From contig DCZO01000024.1 of the NCBI GenBank assembly GCA_002331335.1, positions 1 to 33,311 on the forward strand: a stretch of DNA of 33,311 bases, in the 5' to 3' direction. This DNA is from Nitrospira sp. UBA2082 (GTDB taxonomy: Bacteria > Nitrospirota > Nitrospiria > Nitrospirales > Nitrospiraceae). Both the position numbers and the translations under genes were made by a program. The notes under the pieces were generated by a model. It saw only the letters and a program-made list of their open reading frames with translations. It was not told the origin of the DNA and made no database searches. The stretch's first letter is position 1. The number at the start of each line of letters is the position of its first letter. Shown piece by piece: positions 16,613 through 24,655 of the stretch.

Positions 16613-19198
16613 CTACCGAGGACGAGTAATCCCCAGCTTTTGCATTTTGGAGATAAGCGTGGTGCGTTTCATGCCGAGTTTGGCAGCGGCGCCCGCCGCG
16701 CCGCCGATGACCCAGTTGGTTTCGCGCAAGACTTTGACGATGTGATCGCGCTCGGCCTGTTCAAGGGTGGCCGTCCCGGAATTTTCCGAATGGCTTGGCG
16801 CCCGTTTTAATTCGGCCAGAGACACGTAGAGATCCGCCCCATGCGTGAGGATCACCGCCCGCTCAACAAAATTTTCCAGCTCGCGCACGTTCCCGGGCCA
16901 GGAATAATTCTGTAGCGCTTTCATAGTCTCGGACGGAATCGTCTCGATGCGTTTCTTCATCCGTTGGGCGAATTTCTGGACGAAGTGCCGAACTAACAAC
17001 GGGATGTCTTCCGAACGCTCGCCCAGTGACGGCACAGTAATCGGAAACACCTTCAACCGGTAATACAGGTCACTGCGGAATTTCTGCTCTGCGACCATCT
17101 GCGCGAGGTCACGATTGGTGGCGGCGATCACCCGGACGTTGACGCGCACGGTCTTTGTGCTGCCCAAGCGTTCAAACTCCTGCTCTTGGAGGACGCGGAG
17201 CAATTTAACTTGGAGTTCGAGGGGAATTTCCCCGACTTCGTCGAGGAAGATCGTGCCGCGGTCGGCCAACTCGAACCGGCCTATCTTGGTGGCGATGGCG
17301 CCGGTGAACGCACCTTTTTCATGTCCAAATAGCTCGCTTTCCAGCAAGCCGGTAGGGATCGCAGCACAGTTGAGCTTGACGAACGTGCGGTCCCGTCGGT
17401 CACTGTGGTTATGGAGGGCACGGGCGATGAGTTCCTTGCCGGTTCCCGTTTCACCCAGAATCAAGACGGTGGAATCCGTCTGGGCGACAGTCTGGACCTC
17501 TTTGAGCACTGCTCGCAGCGCGCGACTGTCGCCGACGATTTCCTCGAAGTTGTACTCCGTCTGGATCTCCTCCTCCAGGTATAGTTTTTCCTTGGCGAGC
17601 TTGTCTTTCAGCCCGGCGATTTCCTGATAGGCCATGGAATTGGCCACGGCCAAGGCGATCTGTGCGGCCACTTCGCTCAGCATGTCGGCATCGGTCGCCG
17701 TGAACGCGCCGTCCTTGAGGCTGCCGAGGTTCAAGGATCCGAAGGTCCGGTCGTGCAAGAGCAGAGGAACGCAACAGGCGGAACGGACTCCCTCGGCCAC
17801 CAGGCGCTTGGAGACCGTGCTCTCGGATTGCTCAAGATCTTCGGATCCCAGCACCACAGCTCGCCGTTGTTCGATGGCGGCGGTCGACGGACAACCGCAC
17901 AATGTGCAGGTGGTGCCTTCCTCGATAAACCCTTTCCCCCCGGGGAAATCCAGGGCGTAGAGCTTCAATTGATTGGTCTCCCGGTCCAGGAGGGTCAAGC
18001 TGATCACGTCCGCCTTCATCACCCGGCGGATGCACGTTGTGATTGACGCGAACAAGTCCCGCAAATCCAGGTTGGAGACGACGGCGTTGTTGATGTCGAG
18101 CAGGAGACGCTGCCGGTCCCGTTCGAGCGCGAGTTGCTTCTGCGCAGCCTCCGCTTCCTGATGGTTCAAGACGTTGTCCACGGCCACCGCGATCTGCTTG
18201 GCCACTTGATTCAGAAAGTCGACCTCCGAGTTCCCAAAGGCGCAAGGATTCACGCTGCCAAATCCGATCGCACCCAGTCGGCGCACCGCCGTGGTGAGCG
18301 GAAGGAAGCAGCAGGACCGCACGGTCATTTCTTGCAGCATCCCGACGACCTTGGGGAAACGGGTTTCCTCATCCACGCGCGGCATGACGACTAATTGCTG
18401 GTTCTTGAGCACCCACGCCGAGATGGATTCTTCCATCATCAGCTCCGAGCCGTCCGGAACACGCTCGGTCCGGTCAGTGGCCAGCACGTGAATTCTCATC
18501 ACATCGCGCAGCGGATCATGCAAGATCAGGCCGATAAATTCGAACGGCACCACGGAAGGAAGCCGCTTCCCCAATTCATTGAACAGCACTTTGAGGTCAC
18601 GATGGGCGGTAATCGTTTCCGAGACCTCGAGTAAAAGCCGCAACCGCTCTCGGTCCAGTGTCAGGTCCCGGTGGTGAAGTACATTGTCCACCGCGACCGC
18701 GATCAATTGGCCGACTTGCTGGAGAAATGCCAGATCCGTTTCACTGTAAGCCGCCTTCTGCAAACTCGAAAAGCCTATGGCTCCTATACGCCGCACGGCG
18801 GTGGTGAGCGGGACGAAACAAAACGAATGGATGCCGTCCTGCTTCATGCGCTCGGTGACAGTGGGCCAGCGGTGCTCTTCGACAAGATCGGGAACGAGGA
18901 TCGGTTGTTGCGTCAGCCACACCGATCCGGCGGGGGTTTCTTCGACCGGCTCTTCATGGCCGCCCACAAGGTCAGCCGGCACGTTGGCTTGAATGGTGTG
19001 CAAACGCATCGTGTTGCGACCCGCATCGTACAAAGACAGGCCCACGAAATTGACCTGGACCACGCGGGGCAGACGCTGAGCGAGATCGCGAAACAGATCG
19101 TGCAGGTCGCGATGCGCGGAAATCGCTTCTGCTACTTCGAGCAAGGTGCGATACCGCTCTTCCATCGTTTCACAGAGAGCGAAAGGCGACGGTTCCAT
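16613..19198 (-). CDS. Sigma-54-dependent activator with three GAF domains
   Basis: An 861-residue FhlA-like regulator. GAF1 spans about 14-172, GAF2 about 185-342 (a clear duplicate of GAF1, both with LTTAVRR-GAIGF) and GAF3 about 365-520. A short coiled coil follows, then the AAA+ domain with Walker A GETGTGKE (582-589), GAFTGA (629-634, sigma-54 contact) and Walker B GTIFLDE (648-654). The C-terminus is a Fis-type helix-turn-helix (AAAKLGMKRTTLISKMQKLG). GAF3 has C431, C434, C436 (CTLCGC) and C475-C476, a possible metal or redox site. No receiver domain, so it should sense a small ligand, redox state or metal. It most likely activates the adjacent efflux operon. Confidence 0.95.
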   Translation of the reverse strand: MEPSPFALCETMEERYRTLLEVAEAISAHRDLHDLFRDLAQRLPRVVQVNFVGLSLYDAGRNTMRLHTIQANVPADLVGGHEEPVEETPAGSVWLTQQPILVPDLVEEHRWPTVTERMKQDGIHSFCFVPLTTAVRRIGAIGFSSLQKAAYSETDLAFLQQVGQLIAVAVDNVLHHRDLTLDRERLRLLLEVSETITAHRDLKVLFNELGKRLPSVVPFEFIGLILHDPLRDVMRIHVLATDRTERVPDGSELMMEESISAWVLKNQQLVVMPRVDEETRFPKVVGMLQEMTVRSCCFLPLTTAVRRLGAIGFGSVNPCAFGNSEVDFLNQVAKQIAVAVDNVLNHQEAEAAQKQLALERDRQRLLLDINNAVVSNLDLRDLFASITTCIRRVMKADVISLTLLDRETNQLKLYALDFPGGKGFIEEGTTCTLCGCPSTAAIEQRRAVVLGSEDLEQSESTVSKRLVAEGVRSACCVPLLLHDRTFGSLNLGSLKDGAFTATDADMLSEVAAQIALAVANSMAYQEIAGLKDKLAKEKLYLEEEIQTEYNFEEIVGDSRALRAVLKEVQTVAQTDSTVLILGETGTGKELIARALHNHSDRRDRTFVKLNCAAIPTGLLESELFGHEKGAFTGAIATKIGRFELADRGTIFLDEVGEIPLELQVKLLRVLQEQEFERLGSTKTVRVNVRVIAATNRDLAQMVAEQKFRSDLYYRLKVFPITVPSLGERSEDIPLLVRHFVQKFAQRMKKRIETIPSETMKALQNYSWPGNVRELENFVERAVILTHGADLYVSLAELKRAPSHSENSGTATLEQAERDHIVKVLRETNWVIGGAAGAAAKLGMKRTTLISKMQKLGITRPR

Positions 19199-19249
19199 GA
19201 CTGCCTAGTATGAGCCTATAGACGGGGGTGGCTCAAGAGGGCCACTTGC

Positions 19250-19269
19250 CGAGGGGCTAGGCCCCCTCG
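19250..19269. terminator. Hairpin at the end of the VOC gene
   Basis: CGAGGGG (19250-19256) pairs with CCCCTCG (19263-19269) around a 6-base loop that includes the VOC stop codon. A second weaker stem, GTGGC/GCCAC, lies at 19228-19245. There is no U-tract. It probably marks the 3' end of the five-gene DGPF operon. Confidence 0.5.
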
Positions 19270-19742
19270 AAAGCTTGCTGGACAAGCCGCATGTCGGGTT
19301 TCCTCATTTGAAGAATCGCTGCCATCACCCGCTCCGATTTCGCAGGATCCTTGTCCCTCAGCATCTCATCCCAGGCCGGCACAAGGATCTGCCAGGACAA
19401 ACCATACTTGTCCTTCAGCCAGCCGCAAGGTCCTTCTTCTCCGCCCTCGGAAAGCTTGCCCCACATCTCGTCGATTTCGGCCTGCGTTTCGCACTTCACC
19501 ATAAAGGAGACCGCTTCTGTAAACTTGAAGAGCGGACCGCCATTGAGCGCGACGAATTCTTGCCTCTCAATTTCGAACGTCACACTCATGACCGACCCTG
19601 TCGGTCTCCCCGACACCTGTGCGCCGGCCTCTCCATAACGGGTGATCGGTCCGAGCTTCGAGTGCTTGAACACGGAGACGTAAAACTTCGCCGCCTCTTC
19701 AGCCTTGTCGTCGAACCATAAACAGGGGGTAATCCTTTGCAT
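19257..19742 (-). CDS. VOC family protein (PhnB/3-demethylubiquinone methyltransferase-like)
   Basis: A 161-residue protein of the vicinal-oxygen-chelate superfamily, PhnB-like subgroup: starts MQRITPCLWFDDKAEEAAKF, then YVSVFKHSKLGPITRYGEAG, SVMSVTFEIERQEFVALNGG and CGWLKDKYGLSWQILVPAWD. GAGGAG lies 9 bases before ATG 19742. Such proteins are common companions of DGPF proteins and ECF sigma factors. Despite the historical name, methyltransferase activity is not expected. It is the last gene of the five-gene operon, 49 bases after the MoaD-like gene. Confidence 0.9.
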   Translation of the reverse strand: MQRITPCLWFDDKAEEAAKFYVSVFKHSKLGPITRYGEAGAQVSGRPTGSVMSVTFEIERQEFVALNGGPLFKFTEAVSFMVKCETQAEIDEMWGKLSEGGEEGPCGWLKDKYGLSWQILVPAWDEMLRDKDPAKSERVMAAILQMRKPDMRLVQQAFEGA

Positions 19743-19791
19743 GTTCGTACTCCTCGATTGACTGTTAGCGGATGGCAATCGATGTTCCCTG

Positions 19792-20088
19792 CTAGCCTCC
19801 TGCCATGGCGCCTACGATGAGCAGCGGTTCGACTCCTTTCACGACAGCCTCAGGCAGCGGCGCTTCCGGCAGCTCATGCGACAAATCTTGTTCGCAGGCA
19901 AAGAAACGGATGAATGGCCGGCGGCGCTTTGTCGCATGGTCACGGATGGTTCCTCGCAGCATTGGATAATGAGCTTCTAAGGTATCCAGCACCGAGCCCA
20001 CTGTTGCCGGACCGGCAATGTCCAGCAAGACCTCGCCATTCACGTGTGCCAGTGTTCGTAGATGTTGCGGCAACAGGACTCGAATCAT
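19792..20088 (-). CDS. MoaD/ThiS-like ubiquitin-fold protein with C-terminal Gly-Gly
   Basis: A 98-residue beta-grasp protein. It begins MIRVLLPQHLRTLAHVNGEV and has the typical helix and turn TVGSVLDTLEAHYPMLRG. It ends LLIVGAMAGG, the last two residues being the Gly-Gly needed for adenylation and thiocarboxylation in MoaD and ThiS. Its ATG overlaps the TGA of the propeller gene (ATGA, 20085-20088), so translation is coupled. No MoaE, MoeB or ThiF is in the window. It may be a sulfur carrier or a protein modifier; which is unknown. Confidence 0.85.
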   Translation of the reverse strand: MIRVLLPQHLRTLAHVNGEVLLDIAGPATVGSVLDTLEAHYPMLRGTIRDHATKRRRPFIRFFACEQDLSHELPEAPLPEAVVKGVEPLLIVGAMAGG

Positions 20089-21269
20089 GACAAGGTTTGA
20101 ACCTCCACCGACAGCACCGCCGGGAGGTCCCGCACGATCGGTTCCCAACTGTCTCCACCGTCGGCCGACCCATAGACCTGTCCACCGGTTGTGCCGAAAT
20201 AGATGCCGCAGGGGTCGAGCTGATCGACGGTCATGGCATCGCGCAGGATGTTGACGTAGCAGTCTTGTTGGGGCAGTCCTTTCGTCAGCGCCTCCCATTC
20301 GTTCCCACCGGCCGTGCTTCTGTAGACGCGCAATTTGCCCTCCGGTGGGTAGTGTTCAGAATCGCTCTTGATGGGGACGACATAGACGGTATTCGGTTCG
20401 TGCGCATGCACGGCGATCGGGAATCCGAAATCACTCGGCAGGTTGCCGCTGATCTCCCGCCATGAGGCTCCGCCGTCGTCGCTGCGCAGCACATCCCAGT
20501 GCTTCTGCATGAACAGAACGTTCGGACGGGCGGGATGCATCGTGATGCAGTGCACACAATGGCCCACTTCCGCATCAGGATCGGGGAGTTCATACTTCGA
20601 AACCAATCCCTTGTTGACGGGTTTCCACGTCCGGCCTGCATCATCGCTGCGGAAGGCGCCCGCAGCTGAGATTGCCACAAACATGCGGTCCGGCTGTCCG
20701 CGATTCAACAGGATGGTGTGGAGGCACATGCCGCCGGCACCCGGCTGCCACAGGGGCCCTTTGGCGCCACGCAGTCCGGCAAGTTCGAGCCACGTCTTGC
20801 CGCCATCGGTGGATTTGAAGATCGCCGCATCCTCCACCCCGGCATAGACCGTATCCGGATCGGTTAGCGACGGTTCGAGGTGCCACACCCGCTTGAATTC
20901 CCACGGGCGCTGTGAACCGTCGTAATGTTGGTGCGTGGTCAGCGGCTGGCCCGTTTCCGCCGAGGCGTCGTAGACAAACATATTGCTCTCGCCCTTGGGC
21001 ATGCCATCCGCCCCCATCAGATCTTCTGGTTTCGTGCCGGGCGGATTCCAGGTCTTGCCGCCATCATCCGATCGTTGGATCACTTGTCCAAACCAACTAC
21101 TGGTTTGTGAGGCATAGATCCGGTTTGGATCAGCCGGCGAGCCCTTGAGGTGATACAGCTCCCAGCCGCCGAAATGAGGACCATCGACGGTCCACTGTTT
21201 CCGCTTGCCGTCCGATATCAGGATAAACGCGCCCTTCTTGGTTCCGACCAGCACTCGCACTCCGCTCAT
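20085..21269 (-). CDS. Asp-box (BNR) beta-propeller protein, sialidase/VPS10-like fold
   Basis: A 394-residue propeller with at least six Asp-box turns of the S-x-D-x-G-x-T-W type: SDDGGKTW, STDGGKTW, SDDAGRTW, SDDGGASW, STAGGNEW and SADGGDSW, spaced along the chain. No signal peptide is seen, so it is probably cytoplasmic, and glycosidase catalytic residues are not evident. A good GGAG precedes ATG 21269. It overlaps the MoaD-like gene by ATGA. The pair MoaD-like plus Asp-box protein is unusual; a scaffold or target relationship is a guess. Confidence 0.88.
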   Translation of the reverse strand: MSGVRVLVGTKKGAFILISDGKRKQWTVDGPHFGGWELYHLKGSPADPNRIYASQTSSWFGQVIQRSDDGGKTWNPPGTKPEDLMGADGMPKGESNMFVYDASAETGQPLTTHQHYDGSQRPWEFKRVWHLEPSLTDPDTVYAGVEDAAIFKSTDGGKTWLELAGLRGAKGPLWQPGAGGMCLHTILLNRGQPDRMFVAISAAGAFRSDDAGRTWKPVNKGLVSKYELPDPDAEVGHCVHCITMHPARPNVLFMQKHWDVLRSDDGGASWREISGNLPSDFGFPIAVHAHEPNTVYVVPIKSDSEHYPPEGKLRVYRSTAGGNEWEALTKGLPQQDCYVNILRDAMTVDQLDPCGIYFGTTGGQVYGSADGGDSWEPIVRDLPAVLSVEVQTLS

Positions 21270-21311
21270 AGCCGACTCCTTCCTCTTTTTCGTGAGGCGT
21301 TGCGCACTCGG

Positions 21312-21677
21312 TTATTCATCCGGCAGCCCTGTTATTTCGATCAACGGCCGTACTTCAACCGTTCCAATCCGCGCGCCCGGCACTCGGCCTGCGATACTGA
21401 CCGCCTCGTTGAGGTTCCGTGCGTTGATGAGAAAATAACCGGCGATCTGCTCACGGGTTTCGATGAAGGGACCGTCCGTCAGGAGCGGCTTGCCTTCGCG
21501 CACCCGGACCATCACTGCCGTTGCCGCCGGCTGCAGCGGCGATGCATTGATATATTGGCCGTTGGCATGCAACTGGTGTGTTAGCTCAATGGATTCGGCG
21601 AGCATCTGTTGCCGCTTCTCCTTCTCGATATTCTGGAAGGCCTCTTCGTTGTGATGCACGATTAGCATGAACTTCAT
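21312..21677 (-). CDS. YciI-like DGPF-domain protein (second of operon)
   Basis: A 121-residue DGPF protein: MKFMLIVHHNEEAFQNIEKE, with LTDGPFIETREQIAGYFLIN (DGPF at residues 68-71) and the closing EVRPLIEITGLPDE. GGGAGCGAG lies before ATG 21677. It lies 42 bases after the first DGPF gene of the operon and 42 before the propeller gene. It is diverged from its neighbour (PFIETREQ instead of PFAETKEQ), so it is an old paralogue and not a recent copy. These proteins are thought to form dimers or mixed dimers; activity is unproven. Confidence 0.91.
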   Translation of the reverse strand: MKFMLIVHHNEEAFQNIEKEKRQQMLAESIELTHQLHANGQYINASPLQPAATAVMVRVREGKPLLTDGPFIETREQIAGYFLINARNLNEAVSIAGRVPGARIGTVEVRPLIEITGLPDE

Positions 21678-21719
21678 GGCACTCGCTCCCAATTCATCAT
21701 TGAACATCAATATTTGGTT

Positions 21720-22076
21720 TTACGCACAGCCGCCTTCCTTAAGGGGCCGTACCTCAATGCTCCCGAACTGGGCTGCGGGAAACTTTGAGGCGATCCGGAC
21801 GGCGTCGTTCAGGTCTCTAACATCTATCAATAGATACCCGCCCAGCTGTTCCTTCGTTTCGGCAAAGGGCCCGTCGGTCGTGGTCGTCTTGCCATCCCGA
21901 ACCCGCACGGTCGTTGCGGTCTCCACCGGATGGAGAGGCGAGGCCGCAATGAGCTGTCCCTGATTTTGCAGGGTGGCACAGTAAGCCATGGACTCGTCCG
22001 AAACGGCAACCCGTTCGTTCCGTGACATCGCATTGAGAATCTTTTCTTCGACGTAGACAAGACAGAGATACTTCAT
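21720..22076 (-). CDS. YciI-like DGPF-domain protein (first of operon)
   Basis: A 118-residue DGPF protein: MKYLCLVYVEEKILNAMSRN, then ASPLHPVETATTVRVRDGK and TDGPFAETKEQLGGYLLIDV (DGPF at residues 68-71). GGGAGGAGG precedes ATG 22076. It is very close to the product at 32195-32554 (same length within one residue, most residues shared), whose promoter is also almost identical. The pair is therefore a dispersed duplication. It heads the operon DGPF-DGPF-propeller-MoaD-VOC. Activity is unknown; ECF42-linked DGPF proteins are the reference group. Confidence 0.93.
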   Translation of the reverse strand: MKYLCLVYVEEKILNAMSRNERVAVSDESMAYCATLQNQGQLIAASPLHPVETATTVRVRDGKTTTTDGPFAETKEQLGGYLLIDVRDLNDAVRIASKFPAAQFGSIEVRPLKEGGCA

Positions 22077-22117
22077 GGTGCCTCCTCCCTTAAATGGCTC
22101 AACGCTAGCTGACATAA

Positions 22118-22147
22118 GATAGTCGTCGTCCTGGGCTAAAATCGACA
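22118..22147 (-). promoter_or_regulatory. ECF42-type promoter of the five-gene DGPF operon
   Basis: Minus strand: TGTCGATTTT starts at 22147, and CGACTATC is at 22125-22118 with a 16-base spacer from the TGTCGA block. TATGTCAGC follows. The whole arrangement, including flanks, matches the site at 32600-32629. It lies 41 bases before the DGPF start. Best assigned to the sigma factor at 30933-32186. Confidence 0.75.
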
Positions 22148-22174
22148 TCGACTTCTCCTCATCAAGCTGCGCGA

Positions 22175-22203
22175 TTGACAAGCTCGCCTAAGAGCGTGAT
22201 ATT
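22175..22203 (+). promoter_or_regulatory. Sigma-70-like promoter of the SDR gene
   Basis: TTGACA (22175-22180), 17-base spacer, GATATT (22198-22203), about 51 bases before the SDR start. Perfect -35, four of six bases at -10. A short AACAA/TTGTT repeat lies just downstream (near 22213-22225). Confidence 0.5.
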
Positions 22204-22254
22204 CCTCAACGAACAACTATTGTTGTGCGAATGGAAACGATCGAGAGGTGCGTG

Positions 22255-23169
22255 ATGAGCCGGGTACTGAAGGGCAAAGTGGCTTTGGTTGCCGGGGCCA
22301 CACGCGGGGCAGGTCGTGGCATTGCCGTCGAGTTAGGGGCGGCTGGAGCGACAGTGTATTGCACCGGTCGAACGACGCACGCGCAGCGGTCGGAGATGAA
22401 CCGATCTGAAACCGTCGAGGAGACGGCCGAATTAGTGCGGCAAGCCGGCGGCCACGGGATCGCTGTGCAAGTCGATCACTTAGACCAGACGCAAGTGCAG
22501 ACTCTGGTGGAGCGGATTGAGCGCGAACAAGCCCGTTTGGATGTTCTGGTCAACGATGTATGGGGATCGGATCTTCTAATCGAGTGGCAGAGACCGGTAT
22601 GGAAGCATTCGCTAGAAAAGGGTCTTCGCATGTTACGGCTTGCGATCGACACCCATCTCATCACGAGTCACTTTGCCTTGCCGCTCCTGATCAAGTGCCC
22701 CGGCGGGTTGGTCGTGGAGATGACGGACGGTACAGCGGAGTACAACCAGAGGAACTATAGGGTCTCGCTGTTCTACGATCTTGCGAAGACGTCTGTTACA
22801 CGGATGGCCTGGGCCTTGGCCCAGGAACTCCGGGCTCACTACTGCGCAGCCGTTGCCGTAACACCTGGATGGCTGCGTTCGGAGCTAATGCTTGATATTT
22901 ACGGTGTCACTGAAGCCAACTGGCGCGACGCGACTGCAAAGCAGCCGCACTTTGTTATCAGCGAATCGCCGCGGTATGTCGGACGGGCTGTCGCTGCCCT
23001 CGCCGGAGATTCAGATGTGGCACGCTGGGCTGGTCAGTCGTTGTCGAGTGGCCAGCTTGCCAAAGCCTATGGCTTCACCGATCTGGATGGCTCCCAACCA
23101 GATTGCTGGCGCTACTTCCCGGAAGTGCATGACGCCGGGAAGCCGGCCGATGCGACGGGGTACCGGTAG
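22255..23169 (+). CDS. SDR family protein with atypical active site
   Basis: A 304-residue short-chain dehydrogenase-like protein. The nucleotide loop AGATRGAGRG (residues 13-22) and YDLAK (Tyr174, Lys178) are present. The usual NNAG reads NDVWG (residues 100-104), and the catalytic Ser region reads VVEMTDG (Thr at the Ser position). This resembles the DHRS1-like SDR group. ATG 22255 is chosen because GAGAGGTG sits 6-8 bases before it; GTG 22225 and ATG 22231 are in-frame alternatives. Oxidoreductase activity is likely but the substrate is unknown. First gene of the plus-strand block. Confidence 0.85.
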   Translation: MSRVLKGKVALVAGATRGAGRGIAVELGAAGATVYCTGRTTHAQRSEMNRSETVEETAELVRQAGGHGIAVQVDHLDQTQVQTLVERIEREQARLDVLVNDVWGSDLLIEWQRPVWKHSLEKGLRMLRLAIDTHLITSHFALPLLIKCPGGLVVEMTDGTAEYNQRNYRVSLFYDLAKTSVTRMAWALAQELRAHYCAAVAVTPGWLRSELMLDIYGVTEANWRDATAKQPHFVISESPRYVGRAVAALAGDSDVARWAGQSLSSGQLAKAYGFTDLDGSQPDCWRYFPEVHDAGKPADATGYR

Positions 23170-23206
23170 AGCCTTTAACGTACGGTACCGAGAATGGAAT
23201 GGGATC

Positions 23207-23722
23207 GTGACCAAACGTGAGCGAGGACATGCGATCTTGCGTCCTGCGACGCCCGCTGATGTGAGGTTGCTGCGTCACTGGGACCAGCAGTCGCATATCA
23301 TCGCAGCGAAGGGTCAAGAAGATTGGGGTTGGGAAACTGAGTTGAAGAAGGCACTGGATTGGCAGGAACAATTGATCGCAGACGTCGATGATCATCCCAT
23401 CGGATTCGTCCAGATTCTCGATCCAGCTCGTGAGGAGAGTCGCTATTGGGGCAACGTTCCGTCCGGCCTTCGAGCGGTTGATATCTGGATCGGGGAGGAG
23501 CGGGATCTCGGAAAAGGTTATGGGGCACAGATGATGCAGCTGGCGCTGGCCCGTTGTTTTGCCGATCCAACTGTGACAAGTGTGCTCGTTGATCCCCTTG
23601 CCAGCAATACTCGCGCCCACCGATTCTATGAACGGCCCGGTTTTCAGTTTGTTGAGCGCCGCCGATTCGGCGCTGATGATTGCTTCGTGTATCAGTTGGA
23701 TCGGATCTCCAGGAATCCGTGA
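23207..23722 (+). CDS. GNAT acetyltransferase, AAC(6')-like
   Basis: A 171-residue acetyl-CoA-dependent N-acetyltransferase. The acetyl-CoA loop is DLGKGYGAQMMQLALARCF. Other AAC(6')-I-like features are LRHWDQQSHIIA, EDWGWETELKK, GFVQILDPAREESRYWGN, VDIWIGEERD, VLVDPLASNTRAHRFYERPG and DDCFVYQLDR. This is the pattern of aminoglycoside 6'-N-acetyltransferases and close chromosomal relatives, but aminoglycoside use is not proven by sequence. The start is uncertain: GTG 23207 gives a family-like N-terminus (TKRERGHAILRP), while ATG 23150 would overlap the SDR gene by 20 bases. Confidence 0.85.
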   Translation: MTKRERGHAILRPATPADVRLLRHWDQQSHIIAAKGQEDWGWETELKKALDWQEQLIADVDDHPIGFVQILDPAREESRYWGNVPSGLRAVDIWIGEERDLGKGYGAQMMQLALARCFADPTVTSVLVDPLASNTRAHRFYERPGFQFVERRRFGADDCFVYQLDRISRNP

Positions 23723-23866
23723 TCAAAGTGTTTTGCGGATTGCCGAGGCTCAATGACGTGAGCCCTTCTCTCAAAAATGTGTTCTGCTCCGGGCTCTCGC
23801 ATTGCGCCGATCCGAAAAAGAACCCGTGAAGAATATTCATGTGGTAACAGCTCGTGGAAACGACGA

Positions 23867-23888
23867 CACACAGGGCGTATGCTGTGTG
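23867..23888. promoter_or_regulatory. 22-base inverted repeat before the Crp/Fnr gene
   Basis: CACACAG (23867-23873) and CTGTGTG (23882-23888) are perfect arms around 8 bases. Further CGACGA and TCGTCG copies flank outside (23861-23866, 23894-23899). The 22-base size fits a Crp/Fnr dimer site, 75 bases before the regulator's ATG; autoregulation is inferred. Confidence 0.45.
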
Positions 23889-23962
23889 AACATTCGTCGC
23901 GTGTTATGGCTTTGAAGCTGCCAGTTGCCGCACGGAGAACATGAGGGAAAGTCGGCAACCCA

Positions 23963-24643
23963 ATGAACAAACCGAATGAGCTGAAGGGGTGCCCGCTTCT
24001 GGCAGGTATTCCACCAGAAGACCTCCATCGCGACTGTCCGACGGCTCGGATTGTAGCGATTCGGCACCGTGGCACGATCTACCGGCAAGGCGAGCCCGGG
24101 CGAACGGTCTTTTGCGTGCTCGATGGTCAGGTGACCATCGCGAGAGTCACCTCTGACGGCGCGACGCTTACCACGGCGGCGTTGGGGGCGGGGGACTTCT
24201 TCGGTCCCGCTCTGAGCGGCGCCACTGCAGCCGAAGACACGGCGAGGGCGAAGGGAGCTGTTTCCATATGGCAAGCGCCGATCGACGAGTTGCGGCGCCT
24301 ATTGCTGCACTACCCCGCCGTCGCCTGGGAATTTGTCTCGCTTCTCGCGTTGCGCCAGCGCCAGATGGAACGCAGGCTCGAAAGCTTCGCGTTCAAACGA
24401 ACCGAGGCGCGGATAGCCCAGACTTTCCGAGAGTTGTCAGGAGGCTTCGCCACTCGCTGCGAACATGGCTTCGGACAACACCTTCGCCTTACCCAACAGG
24501 AGTTGGCCGATCTCGTGGGAGCGAGCAGGCCGGTTGTGAGTACGATCCTCAACAAACTTCGTGACCAGGGAGTGCTCGGATACAACCGTGAATATGTGTG
24601 CGTTCGCCGGATTGAGGATATCGACAAGCTGATCGACGCCTGA
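23963..24643 (+). CDS. Crp/Fnr family transcriptional regulator
   Basis: A 226-residue regulator. Residues 10-130 are a cyclic-nucleotide-type beta roll (CPLLAGIPPEDLHRD, RHRGTIYRQGEPGRTVFCVL, ALGAGDFFGPAL). A dimer helix and a winged helix-turn-helix follow (HLRLTQQELADLVGASRPVV, then STILNKLRDQGVLGYNRE). It lacks the spaced N-terminal Cys set of FNR, so an Fe-S oxygen sensor is unlikely, although Cys at 10 and 26 are present. The CRP cAMP-binding arginine motif is not convincing either. Effector unknown. Palindromes at 23867-23888 and 24656-24673 flank the gene. Confidence 0.93.
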   Translation: MNKPNELKGCPLLAGIPPEDLHRDCPTARIVAIRHRGTIYRQGEPGRTVFCVLDGQVTIARVTSDGATLTTAALGAGDFFGPALSGATAAEDTARAKGAVSIWQAPIDELRRLLLHYPAVAWEFVSLLALRQRQMERRLESFAFKRTEARIAQTFRELSGGFATRCEHGFGQHLRLTQQELADLVGASRPVVSTILNKLRDQGVLGYNREYVCVRRIEDIDKLIDA

Positions 24644-24655
24644 ATGTTCACGGCA

